This document shows, piece after piece, positions 17,401 through 26,920 of a stretch of DNA of 41,993 nt. The number at the start of each line of letters is the position of its first letter. Position 1 is the stretch's first letter. The translations under genes were made by a program, and so were the position numbers. The notes under the pieces are model-generated. The model searched no databases. It was not told the origin of the DNA and saw only the letters and a list, made by a program, of their open reading frames with translations. Source of the stretch: Hyphomicrobiales bacterium (GTDB lineage Bacteria > Pseudomonadota > Alphaproteobacteria > Rhizobiales > Beijerinckiaceae); NCBI GenBank assembly GCA_027489835.1, contig JAIXZF010000253.1, positions 1-41,993 of the forward strand. The letters are read 5' to 3'.

Positions 17401-18961
17401 CAGGCAAGATATGGCTCGCGACGACGTCGCTCCCTCACGGGAGCGTGGATCGAAACACCACGAAGGAGCCGGTGACGCCCTCGATCCGGAGTCGCTCCCT
17501 CACGGGAGCGTGGATCGAAACTAGGCACCGGTGAAAATCCGGCCCTAGCCATATCGTCGCTCCCTCACGGGAGCGTGGATCGAAACTCGGTCTTGGTCGT
17601 GTCAGCCGTTTGCGCGCCGGCGGTCGCTCCCTCACGGGAGCGTGGATCGAAACTCCTTAGAGGCTCTGGGCGAAAGCCCGGTGAGTGGTCGCTCCCTCAC
17701 GGGAGCGTGGATCGAAACCACCTTCCGGACACCGACACCATCGACGCCGAGGGTCGCTCCCTCACGGGAGCGTGGATCGAAACTCGGCGTGGCTGCGGTG
17801 AGAGGCGGTTGCCCAGTGTCGCTCCCTCACGGGAGCGTGGATCGAAACGCCCAGCATGGCACATCTGGCGACACGGGCGGCTAGTCGCTCCCTCACGGGA
17901 GCGTGGATCGAAACCTGCAAGTGCGCCTGACCACAAGTGCCAGTAACGTCGCTCCCTCACGGGAGCGTGGATCGAAACTCCTGAAGGCCCGCAGGCTGGA
18001 CCTGCCAGTTATGAGGTCGCTCCCTCACGGGAGCGTGGATCGAAACGCCGATCAGCATGAAGGGCCGCGCGGGCGTGAGGTCGCTCCCTCACGGGAGCGT
18101 GGATCGAAACATCCTTGACCAGCCGCCAACGGGCTCAACCTACGGTCGCTCCCTCACGGGAGCGTGGATCGAAACACATGCACGCGGCTGCCGTCGGCCC
18201 CGTAGAGCGCGTCGCTCCCTCACGGGAGCGTGGATCGAAACGCCTATGACGGGCAGACCCGCGCGCTGATCGCGCTGTCGCTCCCTCACGGGAGCGTGGA
18301 TCGAAACCTGCAAGGGCTCCGCACATGGGATGCGTTCGGCAAGGTCGCTCCCTCACGGGAGCGTGGATCGAAACCAGATGGACGGGCCGGGCTATACCAA
18401 CCCGTATCGTCGCTCCCTCACGGGAGCGTGGATCGAAACTCGAGCGCCTTGCCCACGGCCTCGGGGGTCGGCGGTCGCTCCCTCACGGGAGCGTGGATCG
18501 AAACAGCGCGGCCGTCATCAGGCGCTGCACCTGCGTGGCGTCGCTCCCTCACGGGAGCGTGGATCGAAACCGCATGTTCGCCAAGCCCTTCCTGATGGCC
18601 GCCGGTCGCTCCCTCACGGGAGCGTGGATCGAAACATCTTGTTGGCATGGGCCGCGACGCCGCTGTTCGCGTCGCTCCCTCACGGGAGCGTGGATCGAAA
18701 CGCGTTCGGGGGGATCTACTGATGGCCGCGCCCGTGTCGCTCCCTCACGGGAGCGTGGATCGAAACAACAACACTGTCGCGCCTTTCCGCAACGCCGCCG
18801 CGTCTCTCCCTCACGAGAGCGTGGATTGAAACACGATGTCGATGTCTGCACCAACCGAGCCGCGGTGGTCGCTTCATTAGAGGAGCTAGGATCGCAACCA
18901 TGCCATCACAACTTTGTGGCCGGGCAGCCGGTCGCTGCCTCGCAGGGGCGTGGATTTAAAC
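14419..18961 (+). CRISPR. Type I-C CRISPR array, 70 repeats and 69 spacers (hand count)
   Basis: 31-bp repeats begin GTCGCTCCCTCACGG and end GAGCGTGGATCGAAAC. They form a 7-bp stem (CGCTCCC/GGGAGCG) with loop TCAC and the 3' tag ATCGAAAC, the type I-C pattern. Spacing is 63-68 bp, so spacers are about 32-37 bp. Repeats are otherwise identical, except a loop C-to-T change in the one at 15008 and a T-to-A change (GAGGAT) in the one at 15659. The last three (18802, 18868, 18931) decay progressively: 18802 has TCTCCC/GAGAGC and ATTGAAAC, 18868 has lost the stem, and 18931 ends ATTTAAAC. Decay at the distal end confirms the leader side. I spotted no duplicated spacer, but this was by eye. Confidence 0.98.
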
Positions 18962-20658
18962 TACATGACAAGTGCGGCCTGCCTGTTCCAATCCAACGGC
19001 AGTGCGATGCCTGGTGCGATATCCGCCCCTGTGATCGACAGCGCGGCATTTCCTTCGAGGTAAGCTTCAACCAACTTAGGTTTGAGAAAAGCCAGCCGCA
19101 GCAACTGTGCGACATAGCGCTCGCTGACCCCCTCCTGGGCTGCGATCTCCCGCATTGAACCGGCGCGGCCGGTCGTCAAATCGTCATACCAGGTCACAGC
19201 TCGGGAGAGTGCCTTGATGAGCGACTTGTCGAGTGGCGCCGATAGATCGGCTCCCTCATTCGGCGGCACCATAAGATGCAGGGTCTGCCCCCGGCGGACA
19301 AAGCGCCCCGCGACTTCGATGGTCGTGGCAGGCCCGTCGTTTCGCCCCTTACTCTGGTCGCGCTCGCCTATGGCGACAGAGCCCAATGCGTCGCGCGTTA
19401 ACATGAGACTAAGGCCGTCGCGGCGAATGGTGATGCGTTCCAGCAGGCGCGGGAGTGCTTGGCGCTGCGAAGGCCCGGTCGGTTGCTGCAGCTCGCTTGC
19501 CAGCCTCGCTGCCTCGCTCGCCCGTTGCGCGATCGAGTCAGGGGAGGCTTCATCCTTCATCAGCGTCGCCATCAGCCATGAGCGGTCAACGAGCTTCGTG
19601 GTCAACGTCCGGAGAACCAGCGGTTCGATCTCTCCGGCCGGTATGCGCAAGGCCTCGGCAACCTCGGGCCTTGTGACATAGTAGCGGTAGCGCCGGCCCG
19701 CCTTCGTGGTGTGACTGCCGATCAAGCCGTTGCCAGCCTCGTCGAACAGCAGGCGCGACAGCAGATTGGCATCCTTGGCGTTGGCGCGCACGCGGCCCTC
19801 CTGCTTGCCGGCGGAGAGACGCTGCTGAACGGCCTCAAACGTCTCGGGCGCGACAATCGCCTGGTGTTGCGCCTTGAAGCGCTCGCCCCTGTGAGCGATC
19901 TCGCCGGCGTAGATGGGGTTGGCCAGGATTGCGCGCAGATGCCCGAGGCTGAAGGGACGCGCGCCCCACTCCCGGTTTGAAGCCGATTTAAAGGCGCGTG
20001 TCACAACGTGCTTGCGGTCGAGTTCTTCCTTCAACCTGCGGATACCGCCAAGGATTAGGAAGCGCTCAAAGATGTCGCGAATGATCGCTGCCTCTTCGTC
20101 CACGATCCTGAGCGTGCGCCCGTCTGCGGCGTAACCCATAGGCACGAACCCGCCCATCCAGAGGCCCTTCTTCTTGGACGCGGCGATTTTGTCCCGGATG
20201 CGCTCGCCTGTGACCTCGCGCTCGAACTGCGCGAAGGACAACAGCACGTTCAGCGTCAGGCGCCCCATTGAGCTGGTCGTGTTGAACGATTGCGTCACGG
20301 AGACAAAGGACACCCCTTTCGTATCGAAAACCTCGACCATCCGGGCGAAGTCGGTGAGCGAGCGGGTGAGCCGGTCGACCTTGTAGACCACGACAGTGTC
20401 GATCAACTCTGCATGGATGTCGGACAGCAGGCGCTTGAGCCCGGGGCGCTCCATGGAGCCGCCGGAGAAGCCCCCGTCGTCGTAAGATGTGGCGAGCGTT
20501 CTCCAACCTTCATGGCGCTGTGAAGCGACATAGGCCTCGCAGGCCTCGCGCTGGGCATGAAGGGAGTTGAACTCCTGTTCCAGCCCCTCCTCCGAGCTTT
20601 TGCGCGTGTAGATCGCGCAGCGGATTGTCCGGAGCTTTTGGTTGATACGATCACGCAT
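18961..20658 (-). CDS. Large serine recombinase
   Basis: 565 residues from ATG at 20658 (MRDRINQKLRTIRCAIYTRK). Catalyses site-specific recombination, probably integration and excision of a mobile element. The N-terminal resolvase domain has the nucleophile context YTRKSSEEG (Ser21) and the arginine-rich signature VVYKVDRLTRSLTDFARMV. Then come a recombinase domain (GGFVPMGYAADGRTL to ILANPIYAGEIAHRGERFKA) and a C-terminal part lacking the usual zinc-ribbon cysteines, ending in a helix-turn-helix-like segment (MREIAAQEGVSERYVAQLLRLAFL). Its start overlaps the DUF2924 gene by 8 bases, so both are co-translated. Its stop codon shares base 18961 with the last degenerate CRISPR repeat. Confidence 0.93.
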   Translation of the reverse strand: MRDRINQKLRTIRCAIYTRKSSEEGLEQEFNSLHAQREACEAYVASQRHEGWRTLATSYDDGGFSGGSMERPGLKRLLSDIHAELIDTVVVYKVDRLTRSLTDFARMVEVFDTKGVSFVSVTQSFNTTSSMGRLTLNVLLSFAQFEREVTGERIRDKIAASKKKGLWMGGFVPMGYAADGRTLRIVDEEAAIIRDIFERFLILGGIRRLKEELDRKHVVTRAFKSASNREWGARPFSLGHLRAILANPIYAGEIAHRGERFKAQHQAIVAPETFEAVQQRLSAGKQEGRVRANAKDANLLSRLLFDEAGNGLIGSHTTKAGRRYRYYVTRPEVAEALRIPAGEIEPLVLRTLTTKLVDRSWLMATLMKDEASPDSIAQRASEAARLASELQQPTGPSQRQALPRLLERITIRRDGLSLMLTRDALGSVAIGERDQSKGRNDGPATTIEVAGRFVRRGQTLHLMVPPNEGADLSAPLDKSLIKALSRAVTWYDDLTTGRAGSMREIAAQEGVSERYVAQLLRLAFLKPKLVEAYLEGNAALSITGADIAPGIALPLDWNRQAALVM

Positions 20659-21202
20659 TGGCGGCCTCGGGCATCGTGTCAGTCCGCACCTTGGCTGCGT
20701 TCTTGTTGCGGCTGTTGCTGCGCGTGAGGCCAAAGAACAGCCAGCCATTCCAGTTCGTGCCGGTGATTGCCCTGGCGATGCTGGACAGCGAGCAGTAGGT
20801 CACCTCGTTCCAGACGTAGCCGTCTGTGAGCACGATGACGCGATGGGTGGTGCCCTGCCACACACGGATGAACAGCGTGCCCGGCTTGATCGAGGACATG
20901 CCCAGAACCTCCTCAAAGCGCCCATCTCGCGCGGCTGCAGCCAGCTGGCGCAGACGGCGCTTTGTGGCAGGTGACAGACCGCCGAAATTGGCGATCTGAA
21001 CCTCATGGGCCAGTGCCCTGCGCAGCAAGCCGCTGCGAAAGCCGCGCGGGGCGGGACGGCCCGTGACCTTCAGCCAGCGCGAGCGCAGCGCATCAAGGTC
21101 AAGCTCGTCCAACTGCGACAGCAGCGCTGCGACATCGATGCGGGATGCTCGGGACTCGTCCGGCCCTGCCGGCGCTCCCACCCTGCTCTGCTTGCCCATC
21201 AT
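20651..21202 (-). CDS. DUF2924 protein
   Basis: 183 residues. I recognise DUF2924 from LRSRWLKVTGRPAPRGFRSGLLRRALAHE (read in two parts), NFGGLSPATKRRLRQLA, KPGTLFIRVWQGTTHRVIVL and SLSSIARAITGTNWNGWLFFGL. The role is unknown; these proteins nearly always sit before a serine recombinase in alphaproteobacterial mobile elements, so an accessory DNA-binding or directionality role is plausible but unproven. ATG at 21202 (or 21199) overlaps the stop of the DUF3489 gene. The C-terminal tail (TRSNSRNKNAAKVRTD) is basic. Confidence 0.88.
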   Translation of the reverse strand: MMGKQSRVGAPAGPDESRASRIDVAALLSQLDELDLDALRSRWLKVTGRPAPRGFRSGLLRRALAHEVQIANFGGLSPATKRRLRQLAAAARDGRFEEVLGMSSIKPGTLFIRVWQGTTHRVIVLTDGYVWNEVTYCSLSSIARAITGTNWNGWLFFGLTRSNSRNKNAAKVRTDTMPEAANA

Positions 21203-21801
21203 GAAGCGGCCTCGACGGAGGTCGTAGCTGAATGCCCGGCGGCTATCCGGTAAATGCTCGTACCGTCCTGTCGCACGGTGCGTTCGATGGCGTGACCGCG
21301 TTGGCGCAAGCCCGTCAGGGCCGCCCGCGTCGTATGCGCCAGCCATCCCGTCGCGGCCGTAAGCTCGTTGATGCTGGCGCCGGTCTCCCGTCGCAGAAGG
21401 TTGATGACCTCGGCCAGTTTGCTGCCGATTCGAGGCAAGGCAGTTGCCGCAGAAGCGGCAGCCGTCGAAGCCGCATTGATAGGGCGTGGCTGCGCATCCT
21501 CGCAAAGAGTATCGCTGTTCGGCAGCGAGGGTCCCCGCTCCTCTTCGGTCTCGATGCCGAGCGCAGCCAGGCCCTGCGGGCTGATCCGGTAGGCGATCGG
21601 TTCTGGCACCGCATCGAAGTCGGTATCAGAACACACCCGTTCGTGTTCCAGCTCGATCAGCGATCTGGCAAGAAGTGTCGCCAACACCGTCTTCGCCGCG
21701 CCGCCGCGCAGGCGCTCCGGTAGTTCGATCCGCAGATTCTGCCGCTGCGAGGCGGCTGACAGAATAACAAGTTGCGTGGCGGTCAATGAATGCTGAGGCA
21801 T
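21199..21801 (-). CDS. DUF3489 protein, helix-turn-helix-like
   Basis: 200 residues. The C-terminal domain KLAEVINLLRRETGASINELTAATGW, then HTTRAALTGLRQRG, has the form of a winged helix typical of DUF3489. The N-terminal half (LTATQLVILSAASQRQNLRIELP) also looks like a winged-helix repeat. It is the first gene of the DUF3489-DUF2924-recombinase operon and may be its regulator; that is inference. ATG at 21801 is preferred because GGAG lies six bases upstream. Confidence 0.85.
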   Translation of the reverse strand: MPQHSLTATQLVILSAASQRQNLRIELPERLRGGAAKTVLATLLARSLIELEHERVCSDTDFDAVPEPIAYRISPQGLAALGIETEEERGPSLPNSDTLCEDAQPRPINAASTAAASAATALPRIGSKLAEVINLLRRETGASINELTAATGWLAHTTRAALTGLRQRGHAIERTVRQDGTSIYRIAAGHSATTSVEAAS

Positions 21802-22434
21802 GCTCGGGCTCCGTTTCAATAAACGGAGCAAAGCGCCCCGTCACTGATTGGAGCCCCGAACCCGCGCACTGCGGATGGGGCTGGGCCAAGGCGGCGTGCG
21901 GGGGACCGCTGCTGCACGAACAGCAATGCTTGCTGTGACGGCAAAGGGAAGTGCTTTCGCGGCATCCGCTTGGTCAATTGCGGCAGACCGCACCCTGGCC
22001 AATTGACGGCCGATCCGGCAAGTCTAGTGCGGGGCTGACATGATCGACATGACTTTCTGGCATTGAGGTCTTATGAACTTGGTGCGCGCCTGAGCCAGGT
22101 TGCCGGGCATAGCCGCCCGTGGGGACTTGACGACCCCCCAGGCGCGCTCACTCCCTCTTGATGCTGATCTGCTGCCGCTGCTTTCCTGAAGGCTCTGGAC
22201 TGTGATGGCGTAGACCGGGTTGAGCCTATTCCAGAGCGTGCCATCCACGTTTACGCCGGCCTGGAACCAGTCATGCGTGCCGGCGAAGAGGCCCGTGCAG
22301 ACTGCGCGCATTACGGGCGCGGTTTCGCTCCAAAGCAGGCTGAGACTGGCGAAGGGCGGGCGGGTCTTCGCGCCACTGATGGTGACAGTGATGGAGATCC
22401 TCTTGGGGGCCGGCCTGGTGAGAGGCGCTGGATA
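21802..22434. other. No clear gene; decayed sequence
   Basis: Upstream of the recombinase operon, so its promoter should lie in the first 150 bases (ATAAACGG close to the start gives no clear boxes). A minus-strand frame at 22024-22311 (95 codons, including GLFAGTHDWFQAGVNVDGTLW) is open, but I recognise nothing and codon use is mixed. I treat it as debris. Confidence 0.4.
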
Positions 22435-22668
22435 TCAGGCGACGACGATGCCGCAGTCATCCATCCAGGTCGCGCCAATATGGCCATGCTCACGAACAGC
22501 CGCGGCTGCGCGCTTGCGTTCTGCCACGTCCCAGCGCAGCGCTTCGAGGCTTTCACCTACTGCGAGCTTTGCGGTCGCGACATCACCCAGCGCCTCCAGC
22601 TCCGCGAGAAGTGAGGCGCGCTCGGCGTCCGGTTTCGTTGGCGGCTTCGACGACAATTCTGATCTCAT
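22435..22668 (-). CDS. Hypothetical small helical protein
   Basis: 77 residues from ATG at 22668 (MRSELSSKPPTKPDAERASL). The middle, LLAELEALGDVATAKLAVGE, and the following DVAERKRAAAAVREHG look like a long charged helix and have codon use typical of this genome. An upstream start at 22758 would give 107 residues, with a poorer extension. No family recognised. Neighbours are debris and an IS3 fragment, so it may be a leftover of the element carrying the recombinase. Confidence 0.45.
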   Translation of the reverse strand: MRSELSSKPPTKPDAERASLLAELEALGDVATAKLAVGESLEALRWDVAERKRAAAAVREHGHIGATWMDDCGIVVA

Positions 22669-22819
22669 GGTCCGTTGCGATCCGCTGCCGGCAACTGAAC
22701 GTGGAGCCGGCCCGGAACAGAATAGAACCCCGTAAGGCATTTGTAGTAAGGTCGCCACGTTATTGATATCCGCCGCGTCCCGGTAGCCATTTCTGGCCTG
22801 CGCGACAACGATTACGCGC

Positions 22820-23192
22820 TTGTCGCGCAGCGCTTCGCTCCGCTATCGAGCAGCGAAGTCCCCCGCCAGGCTGCGTGCACCACGGCGACCGCGGATCGCA
22901 ATACGCGGCTGGGCTCTACCGACAGGCGCTCGCCGACCATGGGCTCGTCGGATCGATGGGGCGTCGCGGCAATCCGTACGACAACGCCAAGGCCGAGAGC
23001 TTCAAGAAGATGCTCAAGGTCGAGGCGGTCTACCCGATGGCTTATGAAGCCTTCGAAGACGTTGCCGCCGACCTTCCCCGCTTCATCGAGGAGGTCTACA
23101 ACGAGACACGCCTGCACTCGGCGCTCGGCTATCTCAGCCCGCGCCAGTTCGAGGACCAACACGCCCGGCTTATGGTCAAAACCGCAGCCTGA
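22820..23192 (+). mobile_element. IS3-family orfB C-terminal remnant
   Basis: Codons reading VHHGDRGSQYAAGLYRQAL, then GRRGNPYDNAKAESFKKMLK and LHSALGYLSPRQFEDQH are the second half of an IS3 OrfB integrase core, with the second catalytic Asp (in DNAK) and third catalytic Glu (AESF). The N-terminal half is missing; the match fades before about 22820. It belongs to a different subgroup from the remnant at 4823-5310, so the two are not halves of one copy. GTCCGGAGACGGGGGCGCACTCC-like sequence after the stop is probably the right end of the element. Confidence 0.85.
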
Positions 23193-23708
23193 ACCTGTCC
23201 GGAGACGGGGGCGCACTCCAAATCGGCGTCCAATGTTGACCCCTTTGTTATAGGGCGCTTCTGCAAGCGGACGCCCCGGCGCAGCTGTTCGCCGTTGCGC
23301 AGGCGGGGATGAACCGACGACGGCCCCGGACTGCGCATAACCATTGCAGAGTCGATGCCCAAGGTTGGGCACACAGCCATCGTGGAGCTTCGAAAAAATG
23401 CGGACGGCTCCGAAAGGTCGGTGGTCTTGGCCGCCATCCAGCGCAACGACTTCCTGTCAAAGTTTAAAAGGCTCTGGGGGGGGTGGGCGCAGTCCTACCC
23501 CCAACGGACAAGCCGTCCCGCTTTCGCGCTTGGGCCAGAGGAGAGAGGACATATCACAACCCCCAGAAGCGGCCAGCGAGTGGGTCCAACATCGGGGGCA
23601 GGTCAGGCCCGACCCGAGGTTCCTGGTAGGGTGACTCCATGGCAGCATCAGGCTGAATACCCTGATGCCAAGCGAACTGATCAGGGGTCGCGCCTATAAA
23701 ACTCCCAG
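23193..23708. other. No gene recognised
   Basis: About 500 bases between the IS3 fragment and the RTX gene. A plus-strand frame from 23355 opens with MPKVGHTAIVELRKNADGSE, which looks faintly protein-like, then turns to low-complexity sequence after a G-run (23471-23482). I see no family match and no RNA gene. Confidence 0.4.
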
Positions 23709-23760
23709 CTAGGTCGTGCGGACAAACCTGATCTGGCATCGGATTGTCCATACGACCTAG
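23709..23760 (-). terminator. Long inverted repeat at the end of the RTX gene
   Basis: CTAGGTCGTGCGGACAAACC (23709-23728) pairs with 23741-23760, 17 of 20 positions complementary, around a 12-base loop. It includes the RTX stop codon. On the minus strand it is followed by GGGAGTTTTATA, so it may terminate transcription. An element end is an alternative. Confidence 0.5.
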
Positions 23761-26700
23761 GCGAAGGCGAAGTCTGCGGACGAAAACTGATTAGGCTGAT
23801 GACCAATGAACCAAACTTGTGTATTGCCGTCAACGATGAGTACGGTGCCATTGATAATACTGGAAAAAATCAAGTTTGATTGGACTTGCACGAAACTATT
23901 TAGAGCTGTGCCCTCCAAACGTACAACATCGTTAACACCAGAGACTTCGAAGTCATTCATTACCTTTATGCCCGAGTTTGCAGTTACAATGAACGTATCG
24001 TTTCCACCACCAGTTGTGCCATCGCCCCCATAGAAATAGTCGAAACCGGTTGGTCCACCGATGAGCGTATCGTTACCTTCGCCGCCAACCAGTACATTGA
24101 AAGCGTTGCTGACATTATCCGTAGCACGCAATGTGTCAGCGCCTCCTTCACCATAGAGCCAATCTTGGCCGAGCCCGCTTTCGAGCGAGTCGTCATTAGC
24201 CCCGCCAGAGATGATGTCATCGTCATCGTCGCCAGATATTGTATCGTTGCCGTCATATCCCCAGAGGCTATCGGCCCCTTGACCGCCGTGCAGGACATCT
24301 GCGCCACTGCCTCCGATCAGGACGTCAGCGCCGTCGCCGCTCCAGAGGGCGTCATCACCATCTTGCCCGTCCAATGAGTCGTTGCCAGCCCCGCCTTGCA
24401 ACAGGTCACCACCGGAGCCACCGATCAGGGTATCTGCTCCCAACCCCCCCACGAGAACATCGTCGTTCATGCTGCCAATGATGCTGTCATTGCCGGCACG
24501 CCCGTCGATGAAGGCCCCGATCGCCGTATTCCCGGGACTGGCGCTGCTGGGACCAAGGTGAAGACTGCCAGCCGTAATCGCGTCGTTTCCGCCACCCGAG
24601 ATAAGCGCCTCAACATTCTTGTCCGCCAGCACAAGAACAAGGTTCCCGGTGCTCTGGAAAATGGCTGTATCATAGCCTTCTCCGCCATCAATGAGGTATC
24701 CGAAGGTCCCCGTCGCCGGTTTGTCCTCGCTGTCAAAAAACAACGTGTCATCACCGGCTAGACCATACAAATCATCCGTTCCTGCCCCTCCGGCCAGAAC
24801 ATCATTCTTGCTGTTTCCTCGAAGAATGTCGTTCCCGCCGTTTCCGAAAAGCGTAACCGCATACGGGCCCAAGTTTGTGATCACATCGTTGGCATTGCCG
24901 GTGATGGCCCCGTCAGAGGTATGGGTACCAGCATTGATCTGTAAATCAACGCCATGGATGAAATAAGACGCTGCATTCGAGTTGGGGTAATTTTGGGACA
25001 ACACAGCCATATCGATGAACGACTGCACGAGATTGCCGTTCTCACTGGTGTATTTGAATCCGTCGCCAAGCGGGCTTCGGCTGTAGCCAACCGTCTCATA
25101 GGCAAACGCTGCGTCGCCATAGACCCGGACAGCGCCGCTCTGCGTGAAACTCCCGAACCCGTGCACCTTGCTGCCATCGGGCAATTGCAACGCGCGATTG
25201 TCTGTTGTGAGGTTGAATTCGGTGATGCCAAGCGCCGTCAGGGTGCTCAGTTCGGAAGCTGTGCTGACGCCGTCCTGGTTTGCGTCCTTCCAGACCCGGA
25301 ATTCGCCCCAGCGCGTGTCCGCTGCCGTCAGCTTGCCGTCATTGTTGCTGTCATACAGCGTCCGGATCGCCTGCACGTCGGTATCGTCCGGATTTGCGGT
25401 CTGGACGGCAAAGCTGACTTCCTTGGCCTGGGAAATCACCCCATCCGCCCCGGCGTTGCCGTTGGCTGCAAGATCGATGACCAGCAGTCCGTCGGTCGGC
25501 CCGGCCCAGGCTGTCTGTTCCTTGAAGCCATCACCATCGACGTCGAAATACACCGTCGAATCAATCCGGGACGTGATGTCGACGCCGTCATTGTTGAGAT
25601 CGAGCACGAGCGGCTCGAACCAGTCGAAATCCCAGCCGTCAAAGATCGAACTTGTCCATCCGCCGGTATAGTACGACGTGCCATAGCCGGAGTTGTCCCA
25701 ACCAAGCCAGGTGTCGTCGCCTCCGGAGCTTGCATTCTCGATGTTCACGTAAGGAAGGGTCGAGTTGTAAGCCCCTCCAACGTCAATATCGTAGCCTCCC
25801 GCGCTAAAGTCGAAGGCCGGGCCGAACTGCGGCTCGATCGACAAGACAGATGGGACTGCCGAATCCGTCGCGCCGCCGTGGAAAGCACTGCGTCCGACCT
25901 CATGCGTCAGCGCATTGACAGCGCTTTCGTCCATGCGCGCCAGATGGGCATCATTGAGCGAGCGGCTCGACAGCCAGGACGTGAAGTCATCGTACAGCTT
26001 GCTGATGCCGACCAACAGGCCGTCCGGCCCATAATCTTCGCGCGTCTGTACATCCGCGCGCTGGTCCAGCGGGTCATAAAGCAGTCTTGTCTGAAGTGGA
26101 TTCCCGGGCGTGGCAGAATTGTCCTCGTAGGTCTCCCACTTAACCAACTCACCGTACGGGTTGAAAAGCTGCTGCCCTGTCAATGGATCGATGATGGTGT
26201 GCGCACGTGCCTCAGTCCATTGCACGTCTCCGGTGGCACCATTTATCCTTGTGTTGGTGACAGTTAAGACGCCAAATTCGGGGTCAAACACCTGTGCGCC
26301 CGCCAGAATCGTGTCCTCAACACCGGTGCGGGCCGGACTGCCCGCAGCTGCACGTGCAGCATTGATTTCCGCTGCGTTCAGTGGCTCGGCAACCGAGCCT
26401 GGCGTACCCCAATAGGCCGGGTCGTTCTGATAGGTGACGTTGCTGGCGGATTTAATGAGTGCGCCGTTTGACCCGTTTGAGTTGGAATCGTCGATAGCGC
26501 CGGTTGGGACTGGAATATATGTTAGGTTTTTGTCGTTGATCGCTTCTTTCGCGAAATTCGCCGCTGCCCAGCCCTGCTCCATCTCAGTCTTCGTGCCCCT
26601 CGCAACAGTTTCCTCATAGCGGCTGCCATAGGCGACTGCTTGGCTCCCTGTGCTGGCGACGGGGTTGTCTTTATAGGGTAGTTCGTTCCCGTTTGGCTGA

Positions 26701-26906
26701 CGGAGGTTTGGGTCGCCTTCCTTTACAAAAAGCGTCCCATATGGAGCGGTGGTCTGAAAGGTATCATTCGGTCCTCTCGCTCCACCATGCAATTCTTTGA
26801 CAGTATCTCCGAATTCATTGACAAGACGCAGAAATCTATGGCTTGCTGTTCCACCAGTCACGGCTATTGGAAAGCTCCAAACTTGAATTGAGTATTGACC
26901 GGGCAT
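23757..26906 (-). CDS. RTX (haemolysin-type calcium-binding) secreted protein
   Basis: 1,049 residues. No N-terminal signal peptide; such proteins are exported by type I secretion using a C-terminal signal and fold on binding calcium outside the cell. Residues about 680-965 carry many GGxGxDxLxGG nonapeptides (GGAGTDDLYGLAGDDTLFF, GGSGADVLHGGQGADSLWG). Before them lie EF-hand-like segments (DLNNDGVDITSRID, FDVDGDGFKEQ, DSNNDGKLTAADTRWGEF, DANQDGVSTASEL), common in this family. The N-terminal 400 residues match nothing I know. ATG at 26906 is chosen because AGGAGAT lies just upstream; a GTG at 26924 would be the alternative. No type I transporter is in the window. GC content is lower than in the cas and phage genes, suggesting separate origin. 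Confidence 0.9.
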   Translation of the reverse strand: MPGQYSIQVWSFPIAVTGGTASHRFLRLVNEFGDTVKELHGGARGPNDTFQTTAPYGTLFVKEGDPNLRQPNGNELPYKDNPVASTGSQAVAYGSRYEETVARGTKTEMEQGWAAANFAKEAINDKNLTYIPVPTGAIDDSNSNGSNGALIKSASNVTYQNDPAYWGTPGSVAEPLNAAEINAARAAAGSPARTGVEDTILAGAQVFDPEFGVLTVTNTRINGATGDVQWTEARAHTIIDPLTGQQLFNPYGELVKWETYEDNSATPGNPLQTRLLYDPLDQRADVQTREDYGPDGLLVGISKLYDDFTSWLSSRSLNDAHLARMDESAVNALTHEVGRSAFHGGATDSAVPSVLSIEPQFGPAFDFSAGGYDIDVGGAYNSTLPYVNIENASSGGDDTWLGWDNSGYGTSYYTGGWTSSIFDGWDFDWFEPLVLDLNNDGVDITSRIDSTVYFDVDGDGFKEQTAWAGPTDGLLVIDLAANGNAGADGVISQAKEVSFAVQTANPDDTDVQAIRTLYDSNNDGKLTAADTRWGEFRVWKDANQDGVSTASELSTLTALGITEFNLTTDNRALQLPDGSKVHGFGSFTQSGAVRVYGDAAFAYETVGYSRSPLGDGFKYTSENGNLVQSFIDMAVLSQNYPNSNAASYFIHGVDLQINAGTHTSDGAITGNANDVITNLGPYAVTLFGNGGNDILRGNSKNDVLAGGAGTDDLYGLAGDDTLFFDSEDKPATGTFGYLIDGGEGYDTAIFQSTGNLVLVLADKNVEALISGGGNDAITAGSLHLGPSSASPGNTAIGAFIDGRAGNDSIIGSMNDDVLVGGLGADTLIGGSGGDLLQGGAGNDSLDGQDGDDALWSGDGADVLIGGSGADVLHGGQGADSLWGYDGNDTISGDDDDDIISGGANDDSLESGLGQDWLYGEGGADTLRATDNVSNAFNVLVGGEGNDTLIGGPTGFDYFYGGDGTTGGGNDTFIVTANSGIKVMNDFEVSGVNDVVRLEGTALNSFVQVQSNLIFSSIINGTVLIVDGNTQVWFIGHQPNQFSSADFAFA

Positions 26907-26920
26907 CTTTATCTCCTGAT

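Noticed and set aside
14438..19158. Many open frames reading repeated SLPHGSVDRN or VAPSRERGSK
   Set aside because: These are translations of the CRISPR repeat in different frames, kept open because the repeat has no stop codon. They are not repeat proteins.
22024..22311. Minus-strand frame of 95 codons
   Set aside because: No ribosome-binding site, no family, mixed codon use. Kept only as part of a decayed stretch.
22800..22828. Inverted repeat GCGCGACAA/TTGTCGCGC, considered as a recombinase site
   Set aside because: It lies at the start of the IS3 remnant where codons still look transposase-like. Nothing links it to the serine recombinase.
4823..23192. The two IS3 pieces as halves of one element split by insertion of the CRISPR region
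   Set aside because: Their OrfB sequences belong to different IS3 subgroups, and the break points do not match, so they are independent remnants.
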